Made by a program: the position numbers and the translations under genes
The notes under the pieces: generated by a model
The model's database searches: none
The model's input: the letters and a program-made list of their open reading frames with translations, nothing else
Told to the model about the DNA's origin: nothing
Assembly: GCF_000209655.1 (NCBI RefSeq)
Contig: NC_015458.1
Coordinates: 2,418,001-2,482,000 of the forward strand
Length of the DNA: 64,000 nucleotides
Direction: 5' to 3'
Source: Pusillimonas sp. T7-7
GTDB lineage: Bacteria > Pseudomonadota > Gammaproteobacteria > Burkholderiales > Burkholderiaceae_B
Shown here: piece after piece, positions 51,741-60,993 of the stretch
Numbering within the stretch: position 1 is the first letter of the stretch
Layout: the number at the start of each line of letters is the position of its first letter

Positions 51741-52388
51741 TCACAACTGACTGGTTTTCCTTAGAGCCACTTTCTGGCCCACATTCTCCAGCCACGGATG
51801 CTCACACACCCATTTTTCTGCAAAAAGCTTTATTTCATCCATGGATTTAAGAGTGGTCGCTACCATATCGAGCCCTTCCAGAAACGCGGCCCTGTAACGC
51901 GGCGCCAATTGAAAGTTGAATACCTCGTCGGCTGCATGAATCGTCAGGCTATCGATATCCAGCCTGATTGAAGTGCCGGGCTGCTTATGGCTGATCTCCA
52001 TAAGCCTATACACATTGGCCTCGGAAACCTGCGCCACCAAAAGCCGGTTGTTGATTGCATTGGAATAGAAAATTTCACCAAAACTTGGTGCGATGACAGC
52101 CTGAATTCCATATTGCATCAGCCCCCAAACTGCGTGCTCACGGCTTGATCCGCATCCAAAATTCTCTGCGCCGATCAACACGTGAGTTCCTGAATATGCA
52201 TCCTGATTCAGCACGAAATCCTTGCGCGGAAGTCCATCAGGACCAAAACGCAAATCATAAAGCACGCCCTGGCCAAGCCCCTCTTTGTCAATTCCCCTGA
52301 GAAACTGCTTAGGCATTATTTGGTCGGTATCCAGATTCGCAATCGGCAAGGGTGCCGCAATTCCCTCTACATAAGGTAATGACTGCAT
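51741..52388 (-). CDS. leuD: 3-isopropylmalate dehydratase small subunit family (LeuD)
   Basis: A 215-residue aconitase swivel-domain protein: IANLDTDQIMPKQFLRGIDK near the N terminus, GAENFGCGSSREHAVWGLMQ (about residues 73-92) and the FYSNAINNRLLV stretch. It forms the small half of the hydro-lyase with the leuC product encoded 11 bases upstream. Absence of leuB or other leucine genes nearby suggests a second leuCD pair rather than the biosynthetic one. Confidence 0.87.
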   Translation of the reverse strand: MQSLPYVEGIAAPLPIANLDTDQIMPKQFLRGIDKEGLGQGVLYDLRFGPDGLPRKDFVLNQDAYSGTHVLIGAENFGCGSSREHAVWGLMQYGIQAVIAPSFGEIFYSNAINNRLLVAQVSEANVYRLMEISHKQPGTSIRLDIDSLTIHAADEVFNFQLAPRYRAAFLEGLDMVATTLKSMDEIKLFAEKWVCEHPWLENVGQKVALRKTSQL

Positions 52389-52399
52389 ACGTCCTCCAA

Positions 52400-53821
52400 T
52401 TAACTCATTATGGTTCGTACATCAACAATTTTCCCCGCTAGCGCAGCTGCTGCGGCCATTGCCGGACTCATCAAGTGCGTTCTGCCACCCCTGCCCTGGC
52501 GACCTTCAAAATTTCGATTGGTTGTTGAAGCGCAGCGCTCTCCCGGCATCAAGACATCGTCATTCATGGCCAGGCACATGGAGCAGCCAGGCAGGCGCCA
52601 CTCGAAACCGGCCGCGATCAACGCGGCGGCCAGGCCTTCCTGCTCGGCCTGACGGCGGACAGAGCCAGACCCGGGGACCACCATTGCACGCACGCCCTGC
52701 GCTACCTGCTTGCCCTGGATCAACCGCGCAACAATGCGCAGATCTTCTATACGGGCGTTGGTACACGAGCCTATAAAAACACGCTGTATGGGCAAGCCCA
52801 GAAGCGAGACGCCTGGCTCGATATCCATGTATTGGACTGCACGTTGTGCGGCTGACCGTTGCACGAGATTGCTTAGGCTATCCAGGCCTGGGACGATCTG
52901 TGTCACACCGGTGGTCTGATCCGGGCTGGTTCCCCACGACACCTGTGGTTCGACCTCGGCGGCGTCAAAACAGACATCCTGCTTGAAACACGCTTCTTCA
53001 TCGGAATAAAGCCTGTCCCAGGCGGCAATGGCTGTCTTGCGCACGTCATCATTGATGTCCAAGGCACGCTGCAGTACATACTCCACAGTCTTTTGATCGG
53101 GCGCAATCAACGCCGCACGCGCACCCGCTTCCACAGCCATATTGCATAGCGTCATTCGTGCTTCAACAGACAAGGCTTCTATCGTATCGCCGCAAAACTC
53201 GACGGCGTAGCCACGTGCGCCTTGGGCGCCAATCGTGCTGATCACATGCAATATCAAATCTTTGGATGAGGTGCCGAACGGCAACTGGCCGTCAACGCGA
53301 ATCCGCATGTCGGCAGCTACCCTGTAGACCAGCGTTTGAGTAGCCAGTACATGCTCAATTTCTGTAGTGCCTATGCCGAACCCCAAGGCGCCCAGCGCAC
53401 CATAAGTCGTGGTGTGACTGTCTCCGCAAAGCACAACCATGCCGGGCCGTATCATGCCTAGCTCCGGCGCAATAATATGTTCAATACCTTGAAGCGCATC
53501 ATTTGTGTCGTATAACGCTATGCCATGCTGCTCACAGTTGCGACGTAAATTGGCGGCCTGTAAGGCAGAAGCAGGGTCCTGTATGACACGGGGAGCGACT
53601 GCATGGGTGGGAATAATATGATCGACCACCGCAACATGGGCGCCAGGCACGGCAACCGTTCTATTAGCCTTGCTCATACCGGCAAAAGCCTGGGGGCTGG
53701 TGTACTCGTTCATCAAGTGCAAATCGGCATAAAGCAGAACGCTCTGCTCATCCAGTGTCTGCACGGTATGACTATCCACAAGCTTGCGATAAAGAGTCTT
53801 GGGCTGTGTAGGTGTTTTCAT
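52400..53821 (-). CDS. leuC: 3-isopropylmalate dehydratase large subunit family (LeuC)
   Basis: A 473-residue aconitase-superfamily protein with Fe-S ligands in VLCGDSHTTTYGALG, FIGSCTNARIEDLR and PGCSMCLAMNDD. The N terminus (TLYRKLVDSHTVQTLDEQSV, then LLYADLHLMNEYTSPQAF) is of the bacterial two-subunit LeuC type. The enzyme isomerises a 2- or 3-substituted malate through a dehydrated intermediate. I start it at the ATG at 53821; a TTG two codons earlier is possible. It is divergent from a LysR regulator over an AT-rich gap with a dyad repeat, and upstream of leuD, the dehalogenase-like hydrolase and an SLC13 carrier. Confidence 0.87.
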   Translation of the reverse strand: MKTPTQPKTLYRKLVDSHTVQTLDEQSVLLYADLHLMNEYTSPQAFAGMSKANRTVAVPGAHVAVVDHIIPTHAVAPRVIQDPASALQAANLRRNCEQHGIALYDTNDALQGIEHIIAPELGMIRPGMVVLCGDSHTTTYGALGALGFGIGTTEIEHVLATQTLVYRVAADMRIRVDGQLPFGTSSKDLILHVISTIGAQGARGYAVEFCGDTIEALSVEARMTLCNMAVEAGARAALIAPDQKTVEYVLQRALDINDDVRKTAIAAWDRLYSDEEACFKQDVCFDAAEVEPQVSWGTSPDQTTGVTQIVPGLDSLSNLVQRSAAQRAVQYMDIEPGVSLLGLPIQRVFIGSCTNARIEDLRIVARLIQGKQVAQGVRAMVVPGSGSVRRQAEQEGLAAALIAAGFEWRLPGCSMCLAMNDDVLMPGERCASTTNRNFEGRQGRGGRTHLMSPAMAAAAALAGKIVDVRTIMS

Positions 53822-53864
53822 TTTCAACGCATTCCGGAAACGAACGGCACCAGTCTATACTCGA

Positions 53865-53886
53865 TATATATTATTATTAATATATA
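53865..53886. promoter_or_regulatory. AT-rich dyad in the lysR-leuC gap
   Basis: TATATATTA (53865-53873) and TAATATATA (53878-53886) are a perfect 9-base inverted repeat around TTAT, inside a strikingly AT-rich 103-base gap between the divergent LysR and LeuC genes. It may be the regulator's binding site or simply overlapping promoter elements. Confidence 0.4.
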
Positions 53887-53924
53887 AATTATTAGATTAT
53901 TAGTTCCTTAAAGTTTCTAATTAA

Positions 53925-54815
53925 ATGTCCCGATACAACGATCTTGAACTGTTTGCCAGCATTGCCCGCACAAATAGCCTGGTTGGCGCGGGCCGAGAAC
54001 TGGGCATTACCGGCGCTGCAGTCAGCAAGCGACTGATGGCCCTGGAACAAAGACTGGCCGTGCGATTGGTACAGCGCACAACACGTACCTTGCGCATCAC
54101 TCCCGAAGGCGAGCGCTATTTGCAAGAAGGCAAACGACTGTTAGCCGAACTGCAAGAGCTGGAGCAAACATTGCGTGGTGTCACGGCCAAGCCAACAGGG
54201 CTGCTTCGTATCAATGCCAGCCTGGGTTTCGGCCGTGCAATTGTTTCCACCATTCTCGCCGAGTTCGCAGCCCTGTATCCAGAGCTGGAGGTACAGCTTC
54301 ATTTAAGCGACAGAGCCTTGAACCTGGTCGAAGAAGGGTATGACATTGGCATTCGAGTGGGTGAGCTACGCGATGCTCGCCTGCATGCACGCAAGCTGCG
54401 CAGCAACCGCCGTCTGATTTGCGCGGCTCCCGGCTATCTTGATAAACATGGGACGCCGGCCAACCTGGCCGATCTGGCCAAGCACTCCGTTATCGTTCTG
54501 CATGAAAATGACCAGAGATTCGGTACCTGGCACCTGCAAAATGAAGCACGTTACGAAAACCTGAAAGTACGCGCCAGGATGAGCACCAACGACGGCGAAG
54601 CCGCCCTTTCGTGGGCGCTTGCCGGATTCGGACTTTTATTACGCTCGGAATGGAGCATTCAAGCGCTGCTACAAGAAGAGAAGCTGCGCGTCGTACTGCC
54701 TGATTGGTATGAAACAGCCGATGTGTATGCTGTATACCCAACTCAAGATCAGCTGTCAGCCAAAACGCGCGCCTTCATAGACTTTATGGCGGCCCATCCC
54801 ATGACCACTATTTAG
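53925..54815 (+). CDS. LysR-family transcriptional regulator
   Basis: A 296-residue regulator: helix-turn-helix (about residues 3-62: FASIARTNSLVGAGRELGIT, then AAVSKRLMALEQRLAVRLVQ) and a CrgA/DsdC-like effector domain (INASLGFGRAIVSTILAEFA, LNLVEEGYDIGIRVGELRDA, ALSWALAGFGLLLRSEW). It is divergent from leuC and the likely regulator of the leuCD-hydrolase-carrier unit. Confidence 0.88.
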   Translation: MSRYNDLELFASIARTNSLVGAGRELGITGAAVSKRLMALEQRLAVRLVQRTTRTLRITPEGERYLQEGKRLLAELQELEQTLRGVTAKPTGLLRINASLGFGRAIVSTILAEFAALYPELEVQLHLSDRALNLVEEGYDIGIRVGELRDARLHARKLRSNRRLICAAPGYLDKHGTPANLADLAKHSVIVLHENDQRFGTWHLQNEARYENLKVRARMSTNDGEAALSWALAGFGLLLRSEWSIQALLQEEKLRVVLPDWYETADVYAVYPTQDQLSAKTRAFIDFMAAHPMTTI

Positions 54816-54831
54816 TGGCCTGTTCGATTTC

Positions 54832-56091
54832 TTACTTTGCGCCCATCACGGCAGGCGCTTTCGCAGTAGCCGTCAATACCAGGGTGCCCACTGCCAGCGC
54901 CAACGGAAACAGGGAAACCCACAGAACCACGCTCCAGTCGTAGGCGGCCAATAGCCCGCCTGACGCGAACGACCCTACCGCCATCATGCCAAAAACAATG
55001 AAGTCATTAAACGACTGCACACGGGTCTTTTCTTCTGGACGATGGCATTCCAGCACCAGCGCCGAGGCCCCGATGAAGCCGAAATTCCAGCCCACGCCAA
55101 GCAGGATCAGGGTGAGCCAGAAATGGGCGACATCGATTCCCGTCAGCCCTACGGCAGCCGCAAGCGCTGTGAGTCCCAACCCAGCCATGACCACCCGCTT
55201 TGCACCAAAACGCGTGATGAGCCGACCTGTAAAGAAGCTGGGGCCATACATGGCAATGACATGCCACTGAAGACCCAGGTTAGAGCTTTCCTGCGTAAGC
55301 CCACACAACTGCATCGCCAGTGGTGCGGCCGTCATCAGGAAGTTCATGAGCAGGTATGAAACGGTGCCGCAGATTACCGCCGTAATGAATAGGGGCTGGC
55401 GCGCAATGACCCCAAGCGGACGCCCTCCTGCCGCTTCCTCTGCTGTCGGCATCGGCAAGCGCACACCAAACAAGACCAAGGCAGACAGTGCCGCCACGAC
55501 AGCCTGTGCCAGATAGGTGACCGCAAATAGATGGGGCGGCCACAAATGCATGGTATAGGTAACCAGCTGCGACCCTATGACCCCGGCGACCACACCGCCG
55601 CCCATCACGAAAGAAAGCGCGCGCGCCCGCCGGGCAGGCTCTACGCCATCAGCAGCGGCAAAGCGAAATGAAAGAATCACAGCGGCATATGCGCCGCCAA
55701 AGAAGGTAGCCAGGCAAAATAGCCAGAACGAGCTGAGCACAACCGCAATCGCCGCCAGTACGCCGACCAGCACACCGCAGCCTGTTCCAGCAAGAAAGGC
55801 GGCGCGCCGCCCATGCCGCCGGGCAATGGCGCCGGCCGGCAAAATACATGCGGCCATGCCCACTACGAAGATCGAAATCGGCAATGTCGCCAAGGACGTG
55901 TCCGGCGCGAGGGTATGGCCGATGATGGAGCCGGTGGCATACACCACCACGGCATTTGCACCCGCCAATGCTTGCGCAATCGTAAGACGTGCAATGTTTC
56001 CGCGCTGCTCGCGCTTCGTCAGCTCGGAAGAGGCAGGGATAGAGTTCAATGATGCAGCTTCGGCTTCCGACAAGGGATGCTCCGGTTTCAA
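54832..56091 (-). CDS. MFS transporter
   Basis: A 419-residue major facilitator protein with 12 hydrophobic segments: AQALAGANAVVVYATGSIIG, the loop GAIARRHGRRAAFLAGTGCG (about 87-106), and RLITRFGAKRVVMAGLGLTA in the second half. The frame starts at a TTG (56091) with AGGA six bases before it and a 30-residue hydrophilic N terminus; no better start is visible. It lies downstream of the Bug-tcuB-tcuA group on the same strand, the position where a tricarballylate or citrate carrier (TcuC in Salmonella) would be expected, although its sequence looks closer to general MFS exporters. Confidence 0.82.
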   Translation of the reverse strand: MKPEHPLSEAEAASLNSIPASSELTKREQRGNIARLTIAQALAGANAVVVYATGSIIGHTLAPDTSLATLPISIFVVGMAACILPAGAIARRHGRRAAFLAGTGCGVLVGVLAAIAVVLSSFWLFCLATFFGGAYAAVILSFRFAAADGVEPARRARALSFVMGGGVVAGVIGSQLVTYTMHLWPPHLFAVTYLAQAVVAALSALVLFGVRLPMPTAEEAAGGRPLGVIARQPLFITAVICGTVSYLLMNFLMTAAPLAMQLCGLTQESSNLGLQWHVIAMYGPSFFTGRLITRFGAKRVVMAGLGLTALAAAVGLTGIDVAHFWLTLILLGVGWNFGFIGASALVLECHRPEEKTRVQSFNDFIVFGMMAVGSFASGGLLAAYDWSVVLWVSLFPLALAVGTLVLTATAKAPAVMGAK

Positions 56092-56130
56092 AACGTCCTG
56101 ACATACTGGCCGAACATCATTTATTGTTCA

Positions 56131-56180
56131 GCAGCCAGGCTATGGTTTACCACATATTTGGAAAATCATAGCCTGGCTGC
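56131..56180. repeat. Long inverted repeat between Bug and MFS genes
   Basis: GCAGCCAGGCTATG (56131-56144) and CATAGCCTGGCTGC (56167-56180) are perfect 14-base arms around a 22-base AT-rich spacer. It lies 54 bases after the Bug stop and 40 bases before the MFS start; a transcript hairpin, either terminator or processing site, is likely. Confidence 0.6.
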
Positions 56181-56233
56181 GTCGGACCTGTGCCCTCAAG
56201 TAGAATCGCTTGCAAACCTGCTACATCGGGCTC

Positions 56234-57202
56234 TTACTTCTTCAGATGGCGCTCTTTGATGATATGACCCCATTTGTCGGACTCTTTTTTCATGAAGTCC
56301 GTAAACTCCTGACGCGTAGTCGGCTGCGGAGTCATGCCGAACTCAGTAAGTTTTTCGGCCACCTCTGGGTCCGTCAGAACGTTAACAATTTCTTCGTTCC
56401 AGCGATCGAGAATCGCTTCAGATGTACCGCCAGGAGCGACGAATGCGTACCAGTTCAGTGCCTCGAAGCCGGGATAGCCCGATTCAGCGACGGTAGGTAT
56501 ATTCGGCAAATAAGCAGGCCGCTTGAGTCCGGTTGTGGCCAATGGAATCAGTCTTTTTTCTTCTACATAAGGCATGGCGGTAGGCGGTGCGGAAAAATAC
56601 GACATCACACGTTCACCCAGCAAGTCCTGCATGGCTTGCGCGCCCCCCTTGTAGGGTACATGCACCATACTGACCCCTGCTTCCATATTCAACAGTTCGC
56701 CGGCCATATGCGAGGCAGCGCCAAAGCCGGACGAAGCAAAGTCCACCTTTTCAGGCTCGGACTTGGCCAGATCCAGGAACTCCTTCAGTGTCTTGACACC
56801 TGCTGCGTTATGCACGACCAGGACATTAGGAAAGTTCACACCGCCTGAAACCGGCGCAAGGTCCTTGAATGGATCGTAGCTGACGTCCATCAGATGAGGG
56901 GAAATGGTTAGCGGCCCCACCGAGCCCAGCAACAGCATACTCCCGTCCTTGGGGCCATTGGCAACGTATTGGTGGGCAATGTTGCCGCCAGCACCAGGTT
57001 TGTTGATGATTGCAATCGATCGATTGGTGTTCTGCCCCAGCTTGTCGGCGATCAGGCGGGCGGAAGTGTCTGCTGCACCGCCCGCCACGAAACCAACGAC
57101 CAAAGAAATCGGTCTGTCGGGCAGCTCTTGTGCGTAGGACGCCGACACCATTAATGCGCCGGAACAGAAAGCCAAACTACCTATTAACTTGTTCAATCTC
57201 AT
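56234..57202 (-). CDS. Bug/TctC-family periplasmic solute receptor
   Basis: A 322-residue receptor: signal peptide (RLNKLIGSLAFCSGALMVSA, cleavage after SYA), LPDRPISLVVGFVAGGAAD (Gly-Phe where most have Pro-Phe), IINKPGAGGNIAHQYVA and VHVPYKGGAQAMQDLLGER. CGGAGAC precedes the ATG at 57202; an ATG 24 bases upstream is less likely. It follows tcuB after 26 bases and is therefore a candidate receptor for tricarballylate, citrate or aconitate. Confidence 0.88.
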   Translation of the reverse strand: MRLNKLIGSLAFCSGALMVSASYAQELPDRPISLVVGFVAGGAADTSARLIADKLGQNTNRSIAIINKPGAGGNIAHQYVANGPKDGSMLLLGSVGPLTISPHLMDVSYDPFKDLAPVSGGVNFPNVLVVHNAAGVKTLKEFLDLAKSEPEKVDFASSGFGAASHMAGELLNMEAGVSMVHVPYKGGAQAMQDLLGERVMSYFSAPPTAMPYVEEKRLIPLATTGLKRPAYLPNIPTVAESGYPGFEALNWYAFVAPGGTSEAILDRWNEEIVNVLTDPEVAEKLTEFGMTPQPTTRQEFTDFMKKESDKWGHIIKERHLKK

Positions 57203-57228
57203 GGAATGTCTCCGTTTTTCTATCAAAG

Positions 57229-58407
57229 TTATTGTGATTCAATGCCAGCTTGAGCTGACTTTTTTTGCCGCTTTTCTACTGCGTAACGTAATAATGAGGC
57301 GCTGCGAAAGAAGCCATGCGCGAACTTGCCGTAAGGCATGGTCAGAAAGAGAGCCATGACCGCACCCAGGTGCAAACAAAGCAACAAGGCCATCGCCGGC
57401 GTGTTACGGCCCAGCCACAGTGCCAGACCACTGGCACTGATCAGGAACAGCAAAGCAATAAAGCCGAGATCCATGGGTTTTTGGGCAACATCGCCGTGCA
57501 AGGGATGCCGACGACGATGCAAGACCCAAAGCCCTGCCGTACCCAGCATCAACGCCACGCCGCCCACAGCGCCCAGTATTTTCGGCAGGCTGGGCAAGTC
57601 GTAGGGCGCCTGCCATCCGAACGCGTAGTGATACACGGTGGCCAGGCTGGTCGCGGCAAAGCACAGCATGAAGCCGTAAAAGGTGAGGTGGTGGAAACGC
57701 CTGCGCGACAAAGTGAATTTGTCATCTTCATTGTTGCAGCCCTGGCCATGCCCACCGTCCAGATACTTCAGCTGCAGCACGGCACTGGTGGCTTCCAGGG
57801 CAGCCGGCGTACTGGACGGCGCCCCGCTGGTGGCAGGCCCTATATCACGCAAGAAGCTACGCACACCCATGCCAAGCGCCAAGATCGCAAACAGGAATAT
57901 CGGTGCAAACAGCCCCACCAGAAGGTTGTGCGGAAAAACCTTGTAAAAGTCACCCGTCACGGCACTGTTCCACAACCCGCCTCCCATGGCCACGGCAAGC
58001 GCAAGAAACAATGCCAGACCAGCTGACAGAGCCAGGGCCAGCACAAGGCTGTTGCGCTCGTAGAGTTTGCCTAAAGCAGGCGGCCATGCGTAATCTTTGT
58101 AGGTTTGACCCCGCACCTGCGCCATGACTTGCGGCACATTGATCGCAAATTCGTGCGGCGGTGCATACTGACAAGCGTGCAAACAGGCGCCGCAGTTGTG
58201 GCACAGGTTCGCAAGGTAGTGGACATCGGCTTTTTCAAACATCAAGCGTTGCGTCATGGCCGGGAACATGGCGCAAAAGCCTTCGCAATAACGGCAAGCG
58301 TTGCACACCTGCAACTGCCTTGCGGCCTCGGCCTCTGCAGCCGTCAACGATATGGCGCCGCCGCCCAGGTCCAGAGCGTCTTGGGTCAGGGATTCAAGCT
58401 GTTGCAT
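57229..58407 (-). CDS. tcuB: Tricarballylate utilization protein TcuB
   Basis: A 392-residue protein with two [4Fe-4S] motifs near the N terminus ([15 protein letters not shown], about residues 35-49, and [20 protein letters not shown], about 68-87) and about six membrane segments afterwards (for example [19 protein letters not shown] and [23 protein letters not shown] helices, with conserved His residues for haem). It matches TcuB/CitB, which accepts electrons from reduced TcuA and passes them to the quinone pool. It overlaps tcuA by 14 bases. Confidence 0.88.
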   Translation of the reverse strand: MQQLESLTQDALDLGGGAISLTAAEAEAARQLQVCNACRYCEGFCAMFPAMTQRLMFEKADVHYLANLCHNCGACLHACQYAPPHEFAINVPQVMAQVRGQTYKDYAWPPALGKLYERNSLVLALALSAGLALFLALAVAMGGGLWNSAVTGDFYKVFPHNLLVGLFAPIFLFAILALGMGVRSFLRDIGPATSGAPSSTPAALEATSAVLQLKYLDGGHGQGCNNEDDKFTLSRRRFHHLTFYGFMLCFAATSLATVYHYAFGWQAPYDLPSLPKILGAVGGVALMLGTAGLWVLHRRRHPLHGDVAQKPMDLGFIALLFLISASGLALWLGRNTPAMALLLCLHLGAVMALFLTMPYGKFAHGFFRSASLLRYAVEKRQKKSAQAGIESQ

Positions 58408-59812
58408 GATTGACCTCGCTGTTTTCGGTATTCAAGGCAGCCTTGGCGGCATTCGTGCCGGCAATACGCCCGAAAGCCGTGCCGATCGACATTCCGATAC
58501 CAGCGGTATAGCCCTTGCCCAGCACATTGCCGGCCATCATTTCACCCGCCACGAATAGATTCTGGCTGGGTTGGTCCTGAAAACGCACGGCAGCGGTCTC
58601 GTCGGTCAACAAGCCTTGGTAGGTAAAAGTCACTCCTGGCCGCAGCGCATAGCCATAGAACGGCGGCTTATCAAGCGGCAGAGCCCAATGCGTCTTGGCA
58701 GGCAACAGCCCTTCGGTATGACAGTCGTCCAGCTTGGTATGGTCGAAGGTGCCGGGTTTGCAGGCCTGGTTGTAGCTGTTCAAGGTTTGCATGAATACAT
58801 CTGCGTCCAATCCCAGTTTGTCCGCAAGATCGGGCAAACTATCGGCTTGCTCGCCAGGGAATACGGGCGGCATGAAGCGCCCCACCGCTTTGCTGTCAAT
58901 AATGGAGTAAGCAATCTGACCTGGCTGCCCGGCCAGCAAACGCCCCCAGATGGCATAGCGTTTGGGCCAGAAATCTTCTCCTTCGTCATAGAAGCGTTGG
59001 GCCTCGCGATTCACCACCACACCCAGCGATACGCAGTCAATGCGGGTACAGATACCCCCGTCATATAAAGGCGCACGCGCGTCGATCGCGACCATGTGCG
59101 CCTGAGTCGGGTCTCCAATCTTGTCAGCCTGGTGCTCTTCAAACATGTGCTTGAGCAACACGCCCTGATTGAATCGTGTACCGCGGATCAGGAAATTGTC
59201 GACCGGCCATTCGCCGCGTTCATTCTGGCCCCATGCCTCACGCAGCCACTCACGGTTCGACTCAAAGCCGCCAGCGGCCAGTACGCAGGTGCGCGCCTCG
59301 ATCCGTTCTCCATTCGTATAGGCGGCAATAAAGCGCCCATCACGAATTTCAAGCTTATCGACCGGCGAGTCATAGCGTATCTGCACGCCCAAGCCTTCGG
59401 CGCTGCGATAGTAGGCATTGACCAAGGCCTTGCCGCCACCCATGAAAAAAGCATTGGTGCGCGCAACGTGCAAGGCACCCGACAAAGGCGGCTGAAAGTG
59501 CACACCGTGTTTGCGCATCCAGCCCCTACAGGACGAGGAAGCGCGAATGACCAGGCGAGCCAGCTTTTCGTTGGTCTGGCCGCCGGTCACGGCAAGCAAA
59601 TCGCGCCAGTACTCTTCTTCAGGATAGGCGTCTATCAGCACATCCTGCGGAGCATCGTGCATGCAGCGCAAATTGCGTGTGTGCTGAGAATTTCCGCCAC
59701 GCCATTCGCGTGGTGCAGACTCCAGCAAAAGAACGCTGGCGCCAGCTTCTCGTGCGCACAAGGCGGCGCACAGGGCGGCGTTACCGCCGCCAATAACAAG
59801 TACATCGAACAT
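58394..59812 (-). CDS. tcuA: FAD-dependent tricarballylate dehydrogenase TcuA
   Basis: A 472-residue flavoprotein of the fumarate-reductase/succinate-dehydrogenase type: FAD motif [20 protein letters not shown] (about residues 3-22), [19 protein letters not shown]-like second motif ([20 protein letters not shown]), [16 protein letters not shown] and the C-terminal [20 protein letters not shown]. TcuA oxidises tricarballylate to cis-aconitate, reducing FAD that TcuB re-oxidises. The cis-aconitate then enters the citric acid cycle. First enzyme gene after the LysR regulator. Confidence 0.88.
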   Translation of the reverse strand: MFDVLVIGGGNAALCAALCAREAGASVLLLESAPREWRGGNSQHTRNLRCMHDAPQDVLIDAYPEEEYWRDLLAVTGGQTNEKLARLVIRASSSCRGWMRKHGVHFQPPLSGALHVARTNAFFMGGGKALVNAYYRSAEGLGVQIRYDSPVDKLEIRDGRFIAAYTNGERIEARTCVLAAGGFESNREWLREAWGQNERGEWPVDNFLIRGTRFNQGVLLKHMFEEHQADKIGDPTQAHMVAIDARAPLYDGGICTRIDCVSLGVVVNREAQRFYDEGEDFWPKRYAIWGRLLAGQPGQIAYSIIDSKAVGRFMPPVFPGEQADSLPDLADKLGLDADVFMQTLNSYNQACKPGTFDHTKLDDCHTEGLLPAKTHWALPLDKPPFYGYALRPGVTFTYQGLLTDETAAVRFQDQPSQNLFVAGEMMAGNVLGKGYTAGIGMSIGTAFGRIAGTNAAKAALNTENSEVNHATA

Positions 59813-59889
59813 GAGCCGACCTGTGCAAGACTATATAGCCGCCACTGTAGGTCTGTTGCTCTTGTTCCGCTACGATGTATCTGACCATA

Positions 59890-59912
59890 GGTCTTCACAG
59901 TTTGTGAAGACC
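59890..59912. promoter_or_regulatory. Perfect palindrome with LysR box upstream of tcuA
   Basis: GGTCTTCACA and TGTGAAGACC (59890-59899 and 59903-59912) are perfect 10-base arms around GTT. The core TCACAGTTTGTGA (59895-59907) is a T-N11-A LysR box with full dyad symmetry. It lies in the 107-base gap between the LysR gene and tcuA, about 80 bases before the tcuA start; it could alternatively act as a hairpin terminator of the LysR gene. Confidence 0.65.
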
Positions 59913-59919
59913 AGGCGGT

Positions 59920-60843
59920 TCAACCCGTGAGTGCTGCGCCAGGCCAACGGCCTTCTGCAACCAATGTACGCATCACATCCATCAATACGACTCTTGCGGC
60001 CAGCCCGGCTGGAGACAACTGGTCATCAGACAGACTGGCAACTATATTGCGGCGCACCATCTTGTCGTGCAGCAAAGGGATGCGCAACAATTGCCGATCA
60101 TTAGCGCGAACTACTGCGGCGCCAGGCTGTATGGTGGCAGCTAGACCGGCGTGAACAATGTCCATTAGTACAGACAAGCCGTCTACCTCAACAACCACAT
60201 TGGGTTCATGGCCATAATGAAAGAAGGCGGCGTCGATAATCGCCCTCAGGCCATGCGAGCCAGTGGGTAAAACCAATGGCAAATTGACGATATCATTCAG
60301 CGATAAGCCGCCAACTTCAGGCAGTACATACCTATCAGGCTGCGCAATCACAAACAGCTGCTCAGTCAGTATCGGCAACAAAGTCCAGCCCTGGCGGCTA
60401 CCTGCATGAAACAGCACGGCAAGATCCAACTGTCGCCTGCTTAACAGCTGAGACAGATTTCCTGACAGACTTTCAACCAGGTGCAGTTTTACGTCTGGGT
60501 AACGGATTTGCATGGCTTGCAATAGGGGTACGCCCAGCACTGAAGAGGTCGTAGGAGCCATTCCTATGGATACATGACCGGCAAGCCGTGCCGCCTGTGC
60601 AGCCTGCACGGCGTTGGCGGCATGCCGTAGCACCAGCTCGGCCTCTTGGCGCAGTGCCAGGCCCGCCGCAGTAGGTACCACACCAGTTGAAGTACGCTGC
60701 AAAAGCCGGGTGCTCAGTTCGCTTTCCAGGCGGCTGATTTGCTGGCTGAGGGCAGACGTCACGACGCCCAGATCCTGGGCGGCACGGCCCATGCTGCCCA
60801 GCTCGACAACCCGGACAAAGTAACGTAGTTGGCGCAGTTCCAT
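59920..60843 (-). CDS. LysR-family regulator of the tcu genes (TcuR-like)
   Basis: A 307-residue LysR regulator: helix-turn-helix (about residues 1-60: LRQLRYFVRVVELGSMGRAA, then SALSQQISRLESELSTRLLQ) and an effector domain (VSIGMAPTTSSVLGVPLLQA, LSLNDIVNLPLVLPTGSHGL) of the Nac/CynR-like type that TcuR belongs to. It lies upstream of tcuA on the same strand, as tcuR does relative to tcuABC in Salmonella, and a LysR-type palindrome lies in between. Confidence 0.85.
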   Translation of the reverse strand: MELRQLRYFVRVVELGSMGRAAQDLGVVTSALSQQISRLESELSTRLLQRTSTGVVPTAAGLALRQEAELVLRHAANAVQAAQAARLAGHVSIGMAPTTSSVLGVPLLQAMQIRYPDVKLHLVESLSGNLSQLLSRRQLDLAVLFHAGSRQGWTLLPILTEQLFVIAQPDRYVLPEVGGLSLNDIVNLPLVLPTGSHGLRAIIDAAFFHYGHEPNVVVEVDGLSVLMDIVHAGLAATIQPGAAVVRANDRQLLRIPLLHDKMVRRNIVASLSDDQLSPAGLAARVVLMDVMRTLVAEGRWPGAALTG

Positions 60844-60954
60844 ATCAGCAAGGATGGAAGATCGTATTCATGTCCGGATTGTATCGATCATTGCCATCAA
60901 AGTGAGCCATCAGTAAAAAGTTGCTCGCCGACGCCAAAGTCAAGGACTTTGTCA

Positions 60955-60966
60955 GTACAGCTGTAC
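60955..60966. promoter_or_regulatory. Short palindrome before the small DNA-binding-like gene
   Basis: GTACAGCTGTAC is a perfect 12-base palindrome 27 bases before the ATG at 60994. Small ribbon-helix-helix proteins usually bind such sites at their own promoters, so it is a plausible autoregulatory operator. Confidence 0.4.
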
Positions 60967-60993
60967 ACTGCACTACCTTCTACTGGACTTTCC

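Noticed and set aside
54832..56091. Calling the MFS gene tcuC
   Set aside because: Position fits, but the sequence does not show citrate-proton-symporter features clearly, so I left the symbol blank.
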